From JBGQBN01 sp041494805 (GTDB taxonomy: Bacteria > Acidobacteriota > Terriglobia > Terriglobales > Acidobacteriaceae): a stretch of 61,957 nucleotides of DNA. The position numbers and the translations under genes were made by a program. Location: NCBI GenBank assembly GCA_041494805.1, contig JBGQBN010000020.1, positions 1 to 61,957 of the forward strand, in the 5' to 3' direction. Below are positions 51,618 to 60,928 of the stretch, piece after piece. A model generated the notes under the pieces. It had not been told where the DNA came from, ran no database searches, and saw only the letters and a list, made by a program, of their open reading frames with translations. Every line of letters begins with the position of its first letter. Position 1 is the stretch's first letter.

Positions 51618-52634
51618 ATGGACAAGCTTAAGCGCCACAGCCTCTCGAAGTCGAACGTGATCGAAGACATCCCACTCGCCTGTTGCGATGAAGCCGCCGC
51701 AGTGGAGTTCCTCGAAAAGCAGCGCTGGGGCGGTACTCCCGCGTGCGTCAAGTGTGGCAGCGTAGACGTGTACCAGATGAAGGATTCTAAGACTGGCCAC
51801 CGCAATGCGCGATTCTTATGGCGCTGCCATGACTGCAAAGAGCAATACACCGTTCGCATCGGGACAGTGTACGAAGAATCACGGATTGAGCTTCGCCATT
51901 GGTGCTATGCGTTCTGGCGTGCCTCCACATCGAAGAAGGGCGTGAGCGCATTGGAGATCAAACGGCATTGCCAGATCAGCTATCGCTCTGCGCTCTTTCT
52001 GATGAATCGCATCAGGTTTGCGATGGCACCAGATGAATACAGGCCCTTGCTGACGGGCACCGTGGAATGCGACGAGGTTTATATTGGGCCGCGTAAACCC
52101 CGCCACAAAGGGGTAAGCGGGCCGGGTCGCTCCACCCTCAAGACGCCGGTATTTTGCGCCGTGGAACGCGGTGGGCAGCTTCGCCGACGCGTTGTAGCCG
52201 ACGTGACTGCCGCCACTCTACAGGCGGCGATTAGAGAAGAAGTAGACAGCCGTGCCCGTCTGATGACGGATGAATACTCCGCCTACCGAGGGCTCAAGAA
52301 AACATGGGAAGGTGGTCACGAAACGGTGTGCCACGGCACAAAAGAATACGCACGCGGCGACGTTCATGTGAACACGGCGGAAAGCAGCCACGCCTTGATA
52401 CGTCGCGGTATTGTTGGGATTTACCACAACGTCAGCCGTGAATACCTGCATCGCTATCTGTGGCAGTTTGACTTTTTGTGGAACAATCGGCAATTAAATG
52501 ATGGTGAGCGAACCATTCTCGCGGTCAAAGCAGCCGAAGGAAAGAGGCTGATGTACAAAGACCCACTTGCGGAGCGAGAGTATATTAGGACTCGTGAGCA
52601 GAAAGAAGGCGGTGAGCAACTCGAACCATTCTAA
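51618..52634 (+). mobile_element. IS1595-type transposase
   Basis: The 338-residue protein has an N-terminal zinc ribbon (CVKCGS ... CHDCKEQY), then the ISXO2-like DDE-type core with TGTVECDEVYIG (first Asp), MTDEYSAYRGL (second Asp) and HVNTAESSHALIRRGIVGIYH with a Glu-type ending, followed by RYLWQFDFLWNNR. The ATG at 51600 overlaps the -10 box, so ATG 51618 is the likely start. The ends of the element are not found; no terminal repeats are recognised. A small passenger ORF follows. Confidence 0.9.
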
Positions 52635-52749
52635 GAAGAAGGCCACTCCCGGCCCCAAGCCAGACAGGTTGAAGCTCAAGGGCAACTGGAGAGACCTTGT
52701 AAAGAAGTCCCTGTCCAAGAAGAAGCCAGCGGAAGGCTGGCCCGACTAG
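52612..52749 (+). CDS. Small basic passenger protein after the transposase
   Basis: GTG 52612 lies in the last codons of the transposase gene (23-bp overlap), preceded by AAGAAGG. The 45-residue product is rich in Lys, with the pattern ATPGPKPDRLKLKGNWRDLV and the ending KKPAEGWPD. I recall similar small proteins downstream of IS1595-like transposases, but this was not checked. It may bind nucleic acid or help transposition. Confidence 0.6.
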   Translation: MSNSNHSKKKATPGPKPDRLKLKGNWRDLVKKSLSKKKPAEGWPD

Positions 52750-52872
52750 ACGCAGGCGGGGAAAGTCACGAACGATCACATTTTACGGGCCTTGCGTAAA
52801 AGACATACTTCCGACAGGCGTTTACACCAGCTATTTTGAACGCACCCTAACGAGCCCTTTATGAGCCGAGTT

Positions 52873-53883
52873 CTAATCCAGTGGGGAGCCGTTTCGACGG
52901 CTCTTGCTGCCGATTGAAGCTTTGACTCCACCCGTTGTCCCACGGGCGTCATCGATGGCGAATGGTAGGTCCTGCCGTGCGGCCGTGCCAGTTCCATCGG
53001 GCAACCGCTGGATGGCAGTTGCGGCAGGGTTGAACCCTTGCGCTGGGCCGAGCCGCAAGGGGTCGGCGCGCAGAACCTCGGCCCGGAGAACCTGGGAAAG
53101 ACGGGCGTTGACGGCGAGTTCGATCTCATCAGAATGCCGCATGTCGCCACGCTGGCGACGAACGTACCGAGCAAACGAAGCTTCCACTATCCGCCCATGA
53201 ACTCCGGCTGCTGCGATGGCCTCGAATTGCACTCTCTGCAGCGCATCTTTCTGCGGTGCGTCTTTTCGCAGTCCGTCCCTTTGCGACCCATCTCTTTGCC
53301 ATCTATCTTTTCCCAACACATCAGCCGCCGCGCTGGGTGCGCCTGGCAGTCGGCTGTGTAAGCGTTCTATGCAGGTTACAGCCCGGTCTACCACGCGCGT
53401 CAGTTCGGCCCCGTGATCAGGAGCGCGGTCTTCTCGTAAACGCCGTTTCGCTTCCTCGACAGAAAACCAGGTGCGATTTCGTTTGGACTCTTGGGGTGGG
53501 CCGAGCCGTAGGACTTCGCAGAGATGAGCTTGGACCGCAAGCTCGCCATGCTTGCGGTGGATGTAGCTTGCAAACGACGCTTCCTCCATGCGGCCATGAA
53601 CTCCGGCCTCTTCGAAAGCTTCGAGGGCAGCCGATTGAGCGTGGGTCAGCCCCGGTTCGGCGCTGCCTTTGGGGAAAGTCCAGCGTCCGCCGCGGGTCTG
53701 GACCAGCAGGAATTCGATGCCACCGCTTCCGACCCGATAGCAAACCGCGGCCACCTGTTCGCATCCCTGGAGTCTGCGAAGTTGCGACAGTCGAAAGAAC
53801 TTGGCGGATGGCTGATCCGTCCGGGCCTGTGACCAGCCCGTGGGCAAACGCGAGTCTCCATTTTCCCTAGCACCAGCACTCAT
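52873..53883 (-). CDS. Nudix-like protein with an internal duplication
   Basis: The 336-residue protein has an N-terminal Nudix-like domain (about residues 40-175). Its Nudix box is altered: G73 and the EEAGV end are present (EAFEEAGVHG, 88-97), but the usual Glu after G-x5 and the Arg before Glu are both Leu. After a linker made of degenerate 5-residue repeats (QRDGS QRDGL RKDAP QKDAL, 196-215) comes a second copy of the half-domain (219-283, FEAIAAAGVHGRIVEASFAR). Catalysis is uncertain. It stands alone, leftward. Confidence 0.8.
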   Translation of the reverse strand: MSAGARENGDSRLPTGWSQARTDQPSAKFFRLSQLRRLQGCEQVAAVCYRVGSGGIEFLLVQTRGGRWTFPKGSAEPGLTHAQSAALEAFEEAGVHGRMEEASFASYIHRKHGELAVQAHLCEVLRLGPPQESKRNRTWFSVEEAKRRLREDRAPDHGAELTRVVDRAVTCIERLHSRLPGAPSAAADVLGKDRWQRDGSQRDGLRKDAPQKDALQRVQFEAIAAAGVHGRIVEASFARYVRRQRGDMRHSDEIELAVNARLSQVLRAEVLRADPLRLGPAQGFNPAATAIQRLPDGTGTAARQDLPFAIDDARGTTGGVKASIGSKSRRNGSPLD

Positions 53884-53975
53884 AGCAGCAGAGTGCCCGA
53901 TGCCATCTGGTTCTGGCTAGAGTAAAGATTGGTTCGGGGGTGGCCCTGTTTCTATGGATCTCCCATCTCCTAGTG

Positions 53976-53991
53976 TGATATCATTATATCA
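53976..53991. promoter_or_regulatory. Operator-like palindrome before the FitA-like gene
   Basis: TGATAT-CATT-ATATCA, perfect 6-bp arms, lies 24 bp before ATG 54015 and overlaps AT-rich promoter sequence. It is a candidate site for the ribbon-helix-helix antitoxin. Confidence 0.55.
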
Positions 53992-54014
53992 TTATAGGAA
54001 TTGGGGAGGGAATC

Positions 54015-54260
54015 ATGGCACAATTTGTTGTGCGCAATATTGAGAATGGGGTGAAAGCGCGGCTGCAACACCGGGCCAAACGGAATGGCCACAGCATGGA
54101 GGAGGAAGTGCGGGACATTCTGCGTGGGGCAGTAAACGAAGACACCCCACCTGACGGATTGGGTACAGAAATCTCCGCCTTGTTTGCCAAAGCCGGTCTT
54201 GATTCCGATATTCCGGAGCTGCGGGGCCATGAGATCAAGCCTCCGTCATTCGAGCAATGA
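54015..54260 (+). CDS. FitA-like ribbon-helix-helix antitoxin
   Basis: The 81-residue protein has a ribbon-helix-helix N-terminus (AQFVVRNIENGVKARLQHRA, then NGHSMEEEVRDILRG) like FitA/VapB. The C-terminal tail (ELRGHEIKPPSFEQ) likely wraps the toxin. GGGAGGG lies 5 bp before ATG 54015. Its end overlaps the toxin start by 4 bp. It should bind its own operator at 53976-53991. Confidence 0.88.
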   Translation: MAQFVVRNIENGVKARLQHRAKRNGHSMEEEVRDILRGAVNEDTPPDGLGTEISALFAKAGLDSDIPELRGHEIKPPSFEQ

Positions 54261-54673
54261 TCGTTCTGGACACAAATGTACTTTCGGCACTGATGTACCG
54301 AACCCCCGATAAGAATGTCATCGCTTGGCTTGATAAACAGCCACGGACATCCATCTGGACAACTTCGGTCACGGTTCTTGAAGTCCGATTCGGACTGCAG
54401 ATCATGCCGGGCGGAAAGCGGCGATCCGCACTGATACAGGCATTCGACGGAGTTCTAGACAAGATCGACCATCGAGTTGTTGGTTTCGATGTTGCAGCTG
54501 CGCTGCAGGCAGGCGATCTAATGGCATCCCGGCACAAGAAGGGCCGCCCTGGCGACCTGCGAGATACGATGATTGCTGGTATCGTGCTCGCTCAGCATGC
54601 CACACTGGCAACGCGCAATACGGCGCACTTTGACGATATCCCAGTTCCGCTCGTCGATCCGTGGACCGCTTGA
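54257..54673 (+). CDS. FitB/VapC-type PIN-domain toxin
   Basis: The 138-residue PIN-domain protein has Asp5 (VLDTNVLSAL), Glu in TVLEVRFGL and Asp residues in RPGDLRDTMIAG plus a later TRNTAHFDD, the four acidic metal ligands. Such toxins cut tRNA or rRNA. It is coupled to the antitoxin by a 4-bp overlap. Length is normal for VapC/FitB. Confidence 0.92.
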   Translation: MIVLDTNVLSALMYRTPDKNVIAWLDKQPRTSIWTTSVTVLEVRFGLQIMPGGKRRSALIQAFDGVLDKIDHRVVGFDVAAALQAGDLMASRHKKGRPGDLRDTMIAGIVLAQHATLATRNTAHFDDIPVPLVDPWTA

Positions 54674-54767
54674 CCTCTTAGGTGGGAATACTTCTGCATA
54701 CTTGCGCCGACCCAGGCGTGGCGACAGTATTTCATTTTGGCCGACGCCGGCCTTCAGGAAGGGACTC

Positions 54768-55115
54768 TTGGAAAACCTGCGTTGTCTTCGCTGCAATCGG
54801 GAGCTCGATGCGGGACATAAATCGATTGCGGTATATATGTTCGCCCAGACCGTGGGAGTAAGACCGCGGCAAAAATCGGCGGCGCAGCGGATCTGTTTCT
54901 GCCCGCAGTGCTCCGTCTCCCTGGCGATGGGACCTCCACCGGAGGGCGCCCTCAACGTGGCTGCGTGGAACATGATCCGCGACCTGATCGGCTCGGACCC
55001 GGCACTGACTGAGGCAGCCTGGGAGACCCTGCGAGGCATTGTCGGCTTGCTGCCGGCTACCGGGACCGATGGCGGCTCTCGTCCAGCGTCCGCTGGAGGG
55101 TACTTCGAGTTCTGA
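54768..55115 (+). CDS. Zinc-ribbon-like hypothetical protein
   Basis: TTG 54768 has AGGAAGG 5 bp upstream and begins a 115-residue protein with CLRC near the start and CFCPQC at about 45-50, a possible two-knuckle zinc site. The rest is helical and Pro/Gly-rich. The reading frame continues upstream over the toxin gene, but that part is antisense-like shadow. It runs rightward and converges with the aminotransferase; gap 5 bp. Function unknown. Confidence 0.6.
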   Translation: MENLRCLRCNRELDAGHKSIAVYMFAQTVGVRPRQKSAAQRICFCPQCSVSLAMGPPPEGALNVAAWNMIRDLIGSDPALTEAAWETLRGIVGLLPATGTDGGSRPASAGGYFEF

Positions 55116-55120
55116 TGGGA

Positions 55121-56416
55121 CTATACGGCCGCTGGTTGTGCTATCTCTGACAGAGCCGTTGCGAAGGCACCGATGGCGCGGTCGATCTGCTGCTTGGTGA
55201 TGATCAGCGGCGGCTGGAAGCGGATCACGTTGCCGTACACGCCTCCCACGCCCACCAGCACGCCCTGGCGCAGTAGCCCGTCGCGAATGGCTTCGGCTTC
55301 AGAAGTTGCCGGCGTAAGCTTTTCGTCTTTCACCAGTTCCACGCCGATCATCAGGCCCAGGCCGCGCACTTCGCCGATGAGCGGGTTCTGCTTCTGCAAG
55401 TCGCGCAGCTTGGCCATGGCGTAGTTGCCAGTCTCGGTGGCACGGGCCGGGAGATTCTCTTTTTCCATGAACTCGATGTTTGCGAGCGCGGCGGCGCAAG
55501 AGATCGGGTTGCCGCCGAAGGTGGAGAGATGGTCGCCGGGTTTGAAGGCAGCAGCAATTTCCGGCCGTGAGGTAAACGCGCTGAGCGGGAAGCCGTCAGC
55601 GATCCCCTTCGCGGTGACCAGAATGTCCGGCACTACTCCATAGTATTCGATGGCGAACATCTTTCCGGTACGGGCGAAGCCGGACTGGACTTCATCGGCA
55701 ATGAACAGGATGCCGTGCTGGTCGAGGATTCTCCTCACTTCTTTGAAGTAGTTGGACGGCGGGACGATGATTCCGCCCTCGCCCATCACCGGCTCAGCAA
55801 TGAACGCGGCTACGTCGCCGGAAGTGGTAAAGCGGATTACATCTTCAATGGCTTTGGCGCACTGGCGTCCGCACTCCTCGGGATCGTTGCGCCACTGCGA
55901 GCGGTAGGCGTAAGGGGCAGGCGCAAAACTCACACCAGGGGCGTAGGGGCCGCCACGCTTCTTGCGTCCCTGATTGCCGGTGATGCTTAACGTTCCCCAA
56001 CTGCGCCCGTGAAAGCTGGCATGAAGCGAGATGTACTCGTGCTTGCCGGTGTAGAGGCGGGCCAGCTTCATGGCGCCTTCGATGGCTTCAGCACCACCGT
56101 TGCCGAAAAACGTTTTGGTCAAGCCTCGGGGGGCGATGTGGGCTATCTTTTCCGCGAGGTCGGCAACCGCTTGCACGTGGTAGATGTAGGACGAGCAGTG
56201 GACCAGCTTTTCCATCTGCGCCTTGGCGGCAGCGATGACTTGTGGATTGCAGTGGCCGGCGTTGATCACTGAAATGCCAGCGAAGCAGTCGAGGTACTCG
56301 CGGCCATTGGTATCGGTCACGGTGGCGCCGCTAGCGTGGTCAATCACGATGGGCACGACCGACTTCATGAAGCCGGTCATGACGTAGTCTTTGTATTTTT
56401 GGATGGTGTCTGACAT
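55121..56416 (-). CDS. Class-III aminotransferase (AGXT2/omega-amino acid type)
   Basis: The 431-residue PLP enzyme has Asp241 (ADEVQSGFARTG) and Lys270 (DILVTAKGIADG). It has the family block FFGNGGAEAIEGAMKLARLY. It resembles alanine-glyoxylate (AGXT2-like) or 4-aminobutyrate aminotransferases. It is the last gene of the leftward operon, 7 bp after mmsA. With MmsA it could turn beta-alanine or (S)-3-aminoisobutyrate into a semialdehyde and then an acyl-CoA. Confidence 0.88.
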   Translation of the reverse strand: MSDTIQKYKDYVMTGFMKSVVPIVIDHASGATVTDTNGREYLDCFAGISVINAGHCNPQVIAAAKAQMEKLVHCSSYIYHVQAVADLAEKIAHIAPRGLTKTFFGNGGAEAIEGAMKLARLYTGKHEYISLHASFHGRSWGTLSITGNQGRKKRGGPYAPGVSFAPAPYAYRSQWRNDPEECGRQCAKAIEDVIRFTTSGDVAAFIAEPVMGEGGIIVPPSNYFKEVRRILDQHGILFIADEVQSGFARTGKMFAIEYYGVVPDILVTAKGIADGFPLSAFTSRPEIAAAFKPGDHLSTFGGNPISCAAALANIEFMEKENLPARATETGNYAMAKLRDLQKQNPLIGEVRGLGLMIGVELVKDEKLTPATSEAEAIRDGLLRQGVLVGVGGVYGNVIRFQPPLIITKQQIDRAIGAFATALSEIAQPAAV

Positions 56417-56423
56417 GGATTCC

Positions 56424-57914
56424 TCAAAACTTGCGCGAATGCTCCTTCGCCCAGCGCTCGACCACGACTTTCTTGTCGGTGTAAAACTCGATTGCGTCGC
56501 GCCCCTGACCGTGCAACACGCCGAAGAAGCTGTCTTTCCAGCCGCTGAACGGGAAGTACGCCATGGGCGCGGCTACGCCGATGTTGATGCCGATGTTGCC
56601 CGCGGGCGCTTCGTAGCGGAAGCGGCGCGCGGCAGAACCGCTGGAGGTGAACAGCGAAGCCTGGTTCCCGTATGGACTGCGCTCCAGAAACGCCAGGGCT
56701 TCGCTCATGTCGTTGGCGTGGACCAGGCTCAGCACCGGACCGAAGATTTCGGTTTCGGCCAAGTCGCTCGTGATCGGCAGATCATCGAGAATCGTCGGCT
56801 TTACGAAGTTTCCTGATTCGTATTTCGGGATCTTTGAATTACGCCCATCGAGCAGAACCTTTGCGCCCTGTTTCTCTCCCACCGCAATCAGGGACTCGAC
56901 TCGAGACTTGCTCTGCGGCGTGATCACGGGACCCATCTGCACACCTTCGTCGAGGCCGTTGCCCACGCGGAGCGCGGCTGCGGCTTCGGTGATCGCGTCA
57001 CGGAAAGTCTTCTGCGCTTCGCCGATGGTAACCGCGACCGACACCGCCAGGCAGCGCTGGCCGGCGCAACCAAAGGCGCTGTCGCTGATGATCTGCGTGG
57101 CCGACTGCATATCGGCATCGGGGAGAACGATGACGTGGTTCTTCGCGCCGCCCTGGCATTGGGCCCTTTTCCCGTTCGTTCCGGCACGGGCATAGACGTA
57201 TCTGGCCACGGGTGTTGAGCCGACAAAACTAATTGCCCGCACCTTGGGATGGTCGAGTAGCGTGTCTACCACAGCTTTTCCGCCGTTGACCAGATTGACC
57301 ACACCTTTCGGCAGTCCCGTCTGATCGAGTAATTCGAATGCGCGCCGCATGGTGAGCGGCACGCGCTCGGACGGCTTCAGGATGAAGGTATTGCCGCAGG
57401 CGATGGCGTACGGCAAGAACCAGAATGGAATCATCCCGGGAAAATTGAACGGGGTAATGGCGGCGACGACGCCCAGGGGCTGTCGGATCATGATCTCGTC
57501 GATGCCGCGGGCAACGTCCTCGAGGTTGTAGCCCTGCATCATCATGGGAATGCCGCAGGCGACCTCGACGTTCTCGATGGCGCGGCGCAGTTCTCCTTTG
57601 CTTTCGGCAAAGGTCTTGCCGTTTTCCTGGGTGGTGATGCGGGCTAGTTCATCGATGTGGTCTTCGAGCAGTTGCTTCAGCTTAAATAGGGGCTGGATGC
57701 GGTCTTCCGGAGGCGTGCGGCGCCATTCCGGATAGGCAGCGGATGCGGCCTCGATGGCGGCGACGACCTCAGCGATACCGGAGAGCGGTGTTTTCGCGAT
57801 CGGCTCGCCGGTCGCGGGATTGATGACGTCGAGCCATTCAGCGGTGGTGGATTCAGTCCATCGGCCGTTGATGTAGTTCGGAACGTTGGTCAGAGTTGCA
57901 GTGGCAACACTCAT
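56424..57914 (-). CDS. mmsA: CoA-acylating methylmalonate-semialdehyde dehydrogenase
   Basis: The 496-residue ALDH has Asn157 (ITPFNFPGMIPFWF), the catalytic Cys288 in FGCAGQRC, and LPDADMQSATQ. It lacks the Glu that other ALDHs use as general base, typical of MmsA/IolA. These oxidise methylmalonate or malonate semialdehyde to propionyl- or acetyl-CoA with CO2 release. The operon places it between GabT and an omega-aminotransferase. Confidence 0.93.
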   Translation of the reverse strand: MSVATATLTNVPNYINGRWTESTTAEWLDVINPATGEPIAKTPLSGIAEVVAAIEAASAAYPEWRRTPPEDRIQPLFKLKQLLEDHIDELARITTQENGKTFAESKGELRRAIENVEVACGIPMMMQGYNLEDVARGIDEIMIRQPLGVVAAITPFNFPGMIPFWFLPYAIACGNTFILKPSERVPLTMRRAFELLDQTGLPKGVVNLVNGGKAVVDTLLDHPKVRAISFVGSTPVARYVYARAGTNGKRAQCQGGAKNHVIVLPDADMQSATQIISDSAFGCAGQRCLAVSVAVTIGEAQKTFRDAITEAAAALRVGNGLDEGVQMGPVITPQSKSRVESLIAVGEKQGAKVLLDGRNSKIPKYESGNFVKPTILDDLPITSDLAETEIFGPVLSLVHANDMSEALAFLERSPYGNQASLFTSSGSAARRFRYEAPAGNIGINIGVAAPMAYFPFSGWKDSFFGVLHGQGRDAIEFYTDKKVVVERWAKEHSRKF

Positions 57915-58024
57915 AATCTCTTCTCAGGTTTGTGGCGCCGACCTCGGCTGGTCATCTGGCACTCAGCGACGCAGGCGAGGGCGCCCGCGCCACACCTGCC
58001 GCACTATTCTTATACCGGCTGGTC

Positions 58025-59386
58025 TTATACCGGCTGAGCAACGGCTCCCCTCTTCTCATACACGGACTGCAGCGCGGACTCCAGTACATCGAGGCCCTCG
58101 TCCATCTGCTGGTCGGTGACCACCAGCGGCACGAGCACGCGAATCACGTTGGAATATGAGCCAGCGGTGATTGTGATCAGGCCGTGTTCGTAACAATACT
58201 GGGTTATTTCTTTGGTCTCGTCTGCGGCAGGCTCACGCTTGTCGGATGACTTTACAAGTTCGATCGCCTGCATGCCCCCGAGGCCGCGGATATCTCCGAC
58301 AATCGACCAGCGCTTCTGCCATTCGCGGGCGCGTTTTTGGAAGTGGCTGCCCAGTTCGTTGGCGCGGGACAAAAGATTCTCGCGCTCGAAGATGTCGAGC
58401 ACCGCCAAGGCGGCAGCGCAGGAGACTGGATTGCCGGCAAAGGTGCCGCCGAGGCCGCCGGGGCCGGGCGCGTCCATGATTTCGGCACGGCCGGTAATCG
58501 CGGCCAGCGGCAAGCCACCGCCGAGCGACTTAGCGGTCACCAGAATGTCCGGTTCGATACCGTGATGCTCGCTCGCGAACATGGCGCCGGTGCGACCGAA
58601 GCCGCTTTGCACTTCATCGGCGATGAACAGCACGCCATGCTTGTGGCAAATATCAATTAGCACACGGAAGAAGTCTTTTGGCGGAACTACAAATCCGCCC
58701 TCGCCCAGCACGGGTTCGGCAATCACAGCGGCGACGTCTTCCGAGGCGACCACGCGTTTAAACGTATCTTCCAGATGGCGCGCGCAGAACAAATCGCACG
58801 ACGGATACTTCAGCGAGTAGGCACAGCGATAGCAATATGCGTACGGGATGCGGTAGACGTCGCTAGGAAATGGCGCGAACCCAGCCTTGTAGGGATGAGT
58901 CTTGCTGGTGAGCGCAAGGGTCATCATGGTGCGGCCGTGGAAAGCGTCTTCGAAGGCGATGATGCCTGAGCGGCCGGTGTGGGCACGGGCGATCTTCACC
59001 GCATTCTCCACCGCTTCGGCGCCGCTGTTCACGAACAATGTCTTCTTGGGAAACTTGCCGGGCGTAACTTCGTTCATGCGCTCAGCCAGACGGACGTAGC
59101 TCTCGTAGGGCGTGACCTGCGCGCACACGTGCAGGAAACGGTCGAGCTGATTGCGAATGGCGGAAACGACCGGCTGCTGGCGATGTCCGACGTTGAGGCA
59201 GCCGATGCCGCCGGCGAAATCTATGTAGCGGTTTCCGTCAACGTCTTCGAGCCAGGCGTCTTCGGCTCTCGCGACATAAACGGGAGTACCGTGCGAGAGG
59301 CCACGCGGGACCGCTTGTGCGCGGCGTGCGCCCAGGGCCTTCGATTTTGGGCCTGGAATTGTGGTTCGTAATTGAATGGTTCCCAT
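58025..59386 (-). CDS. gabT: 4-aminobutyrate aminotransferase
   Basis: The 453-residue class-III aminotransferase has Asp257 (IADEVQSGFGRTG) and Lys286 (TAKSLGGGLPLAAITGR). The family block RGLSHGTPVYVARAEDAWLE and PYAYCYRCAYSLKYPSCDLF fit GabT closely. The last residues and stop fall in a 13-bp direct repeat (CTTATACCGGCTG twice at 58009-58036). It should form succinate semialdehyde from GABA; the ALDH upstream can oxidise it. Confidence 0.9.
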   Translation of the reverse strand: MGTIQLRTTIPGPKSKALGARRAQAVPRGLSHGTPVYVARAEDAWLEDVDGNRYIDFAGGIGCLNVGHRQQPVVSAIRNQLDRFLHVCAQVTPYESYVRLAERMNEVTPGKFPKKTLFVNSGAEAVENAVKIARAHTGRSGIIAFEDAFHGRTMMTLALTSKTHPYKAGFAPFPSDVYRIPYAYCYRCAYSLKYPSCDLFCARHLEDTFKRVVASEDVAAVIAEPVLGEGGFVVPPKDFFRVLIDICHKHGVLFIADEVQSGFGRTGAMFASEHHGIEPDILVTAKSLGGGLPLAAITGRAEIMDAPGPGGLGGTFAGNPVSCAAALAVLDIFERENLLSRANELGSHFQKRAREWQKRWSIVGDIRGLGGMQAIELVKSSDKREPAADETKEITQYCYEHGLITITAGSYSNVIRVLVPLVVTDQQMDEGLDVLESALQSVYEKRGAVAQPV

Positions 59387-59436
59387 CTTAAGATCTCGGG
59401 TTTTGACGATCAGTTCTCAGTTTTGGTTCGCGGTTC

Positions 59437-60918
59437 TCAGTACCAGCCGATTGGTGCTTCATTCAGGTTGATGTACACCTGCTTGGTTTCGAGATACTCT
59501 TCGATGCCCCAGGGACCAAGTTCACGTCCAAAACCGGATTGCTTGTAGCCTCCCCAGGGCGCTTCCACGTAGGTGGGTTGCATGTGGTTGACCCATACGA
59601 TGCCAGCGCGCAAAGCTTTCACTGCGCGGAAAGCTTTGAAAATATCGCGAGTCCAGACCGCGGCCGCCAGTCCGTAGGGAGAATCGTTGGCGATTTTGAC
59701 TGCGTCTTTTTCATCTTCAAATGGGATCACCGCAGCGACCGGGCCGAAGATTTCCTCGCGGGCGATGCGGGCGCTGTTGTCGAGGTCATAGAAGATGGTC
59801 GGCTCCACGTAGTAGCCTTTGGTGAATTTTTCGGCGCGGCCACCGCCGGTGGCGAGCTTGGCTTCCTTCTTGCCAACCTCCTGATAGGAGCGCACGCGGT
59901 CGTACTGCTCTTTGCTGACCAGAGGACCCATCTTGGTGTCGCGGTCGAGCGGTGCACCCAGCTTGATGGTTTTGGCTTTCTCCGTCATGGCATCGACGAA
60001 TTTCTTGTAGATGGACTTCTGCACCAGGATGCGGCTGCCGGCGGAGCAGACTTCGCCCTGGTTGATGAAGACGCCGAAGAGCGCGCCGTCGATGGCAGCC
60101 TCGAAATCGGCGTCGGCGAAGAAAATGTTGGGCGACTTGCCGCCGAGTTCGAGGGTGACGCGTTTCACCGTGTCCGCGGCCATCTTGACTATGATCTTGC
60201 CCACTGCGGCGCTGCCAGTGAAGGCGATCTTGTTCACGTCAGGATGTTGCACTAACGGAGCGCCGCAAGTTTCTCCGAAACCAGCGATCACGTTGACCAC
60301 GCCCGGCGGCAGTCCCACGTCGGCCAGCCAGTTGGCCATTTCGAGTGCAGTGATGGGAGTTTGCTCAGCAGGTTTTAGAATGCAGGTGCAGCCGGCAGCC
60401 AGGGCCGGGGCCAGCTTCCACGCAGCCATCAGCAGCGGATAATTCCAGGGAATGATCTGTCCGGCAACACCAATGGGCTCTTTCAACGTCAGGCTTACCG
60501 CGTTGTCCGGCACCGGATTCACATATCCCAGGACCTTCGTGGCCAGCCCTCCGTAGTATTCGAAGCAGGTTGCGGTGTCGTTGATATCGAATTCCGCTTC
60601 GACGATAGGCTTGCCGGTGTTGCGGGCTTCGAGTTCGGCCAGCATGCTGGCGTTCTTACGGATCTTGTCGGCGAGGCGGAAGAGGACCCGGCCGCGCTCC
60701 TGCGCCGTGGTCGAGGCCCACGGGCCATCGTCAAAAGCGGCTCTGGCCGCGGCAACCGCGCGGTTTACGTCGTCAGCATTGGCCTCGGCAACCTGCGCGA
60801 TTACTTCTTCGGTGGCAGGGTCGTAGACGGGAAACGTCTTGTTTGATTTGCTGTCGACCCATTCGCCGTTGATGTACATCTGATAGGTGCGGACATCGGC
60901 TTTCACACCGCCGGGCAT
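59437..60918 (-). CDS. Aldehyde dehydrogenase
   Basis: ATG 60918 has GAGGAGG 7 bp upstream; the longer frame to 61062 overlaps the permease. The 493-residue protein has Asn159 (IIPWNYPLLM), Glu257 (TLELGGKSPN), Cys291 (NQGEVCSAGSR), all catalytic. It is like betaine-aldehyde, phenylacetaldehyde or gamma-aminobutyraldehyde dehydrogenases. It lies 10 bp after the permease stop and 50 bp before gabT, so it is probably the semialdehyde or aminoaldehyde step. Confidence 0.93.
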   Translation of the reverse strand: MPGGVKADVRTYQMYINGEWVDSKSNKTFPVYDPATEEVIAQVAEANADDVNRAVAAARAAFDDGPWASTTAQERGRVLFRLADKIRKNASMLAELEARNTGKPIVEAEFDINDTATCFEYYGGLATKVLGYVNPVPDNAVSLTLKEPIGVAGQIIPWNYPLLMAAWKLAPALAAGCTCILKPAEQTPITALEMANWLADVGLPPGVVNVIAGFGETCGAPLVQHPDVNKIAFTGSAAVGKIIVKMAADTVKRVTLELGGKSPNIFFADADFEAAIDGALFGVFINQGEVCSAGSRILVQKSIYKKFVDAMTEKAKTIKLGAPLDRDTKMGPLVSKEQYDRVRSYQEVGKKEAKLATGGGRAEKFTKGYYVEPTIFYDLDNSARIAREEIFGPVAAVIPFEDEKDAVKIANDSPYGLAAAVWTRDIFKAFRAVKALRAGIVWVNHMQPTYVEAPWGGYKQSGFGRELGPWGIEEYLETKQVYINLNEAPIGWY

Positions 60919-60928
60919 AGAAACCTCC

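Noticed and set aside
53038..53361. Plus-strand frames with pentapeptide-like stretches opposite the Nudix gene
   Set aside because: The pattern is split between frames, has no ribosome site, and the minus strand shows a coherent duplicated domain.
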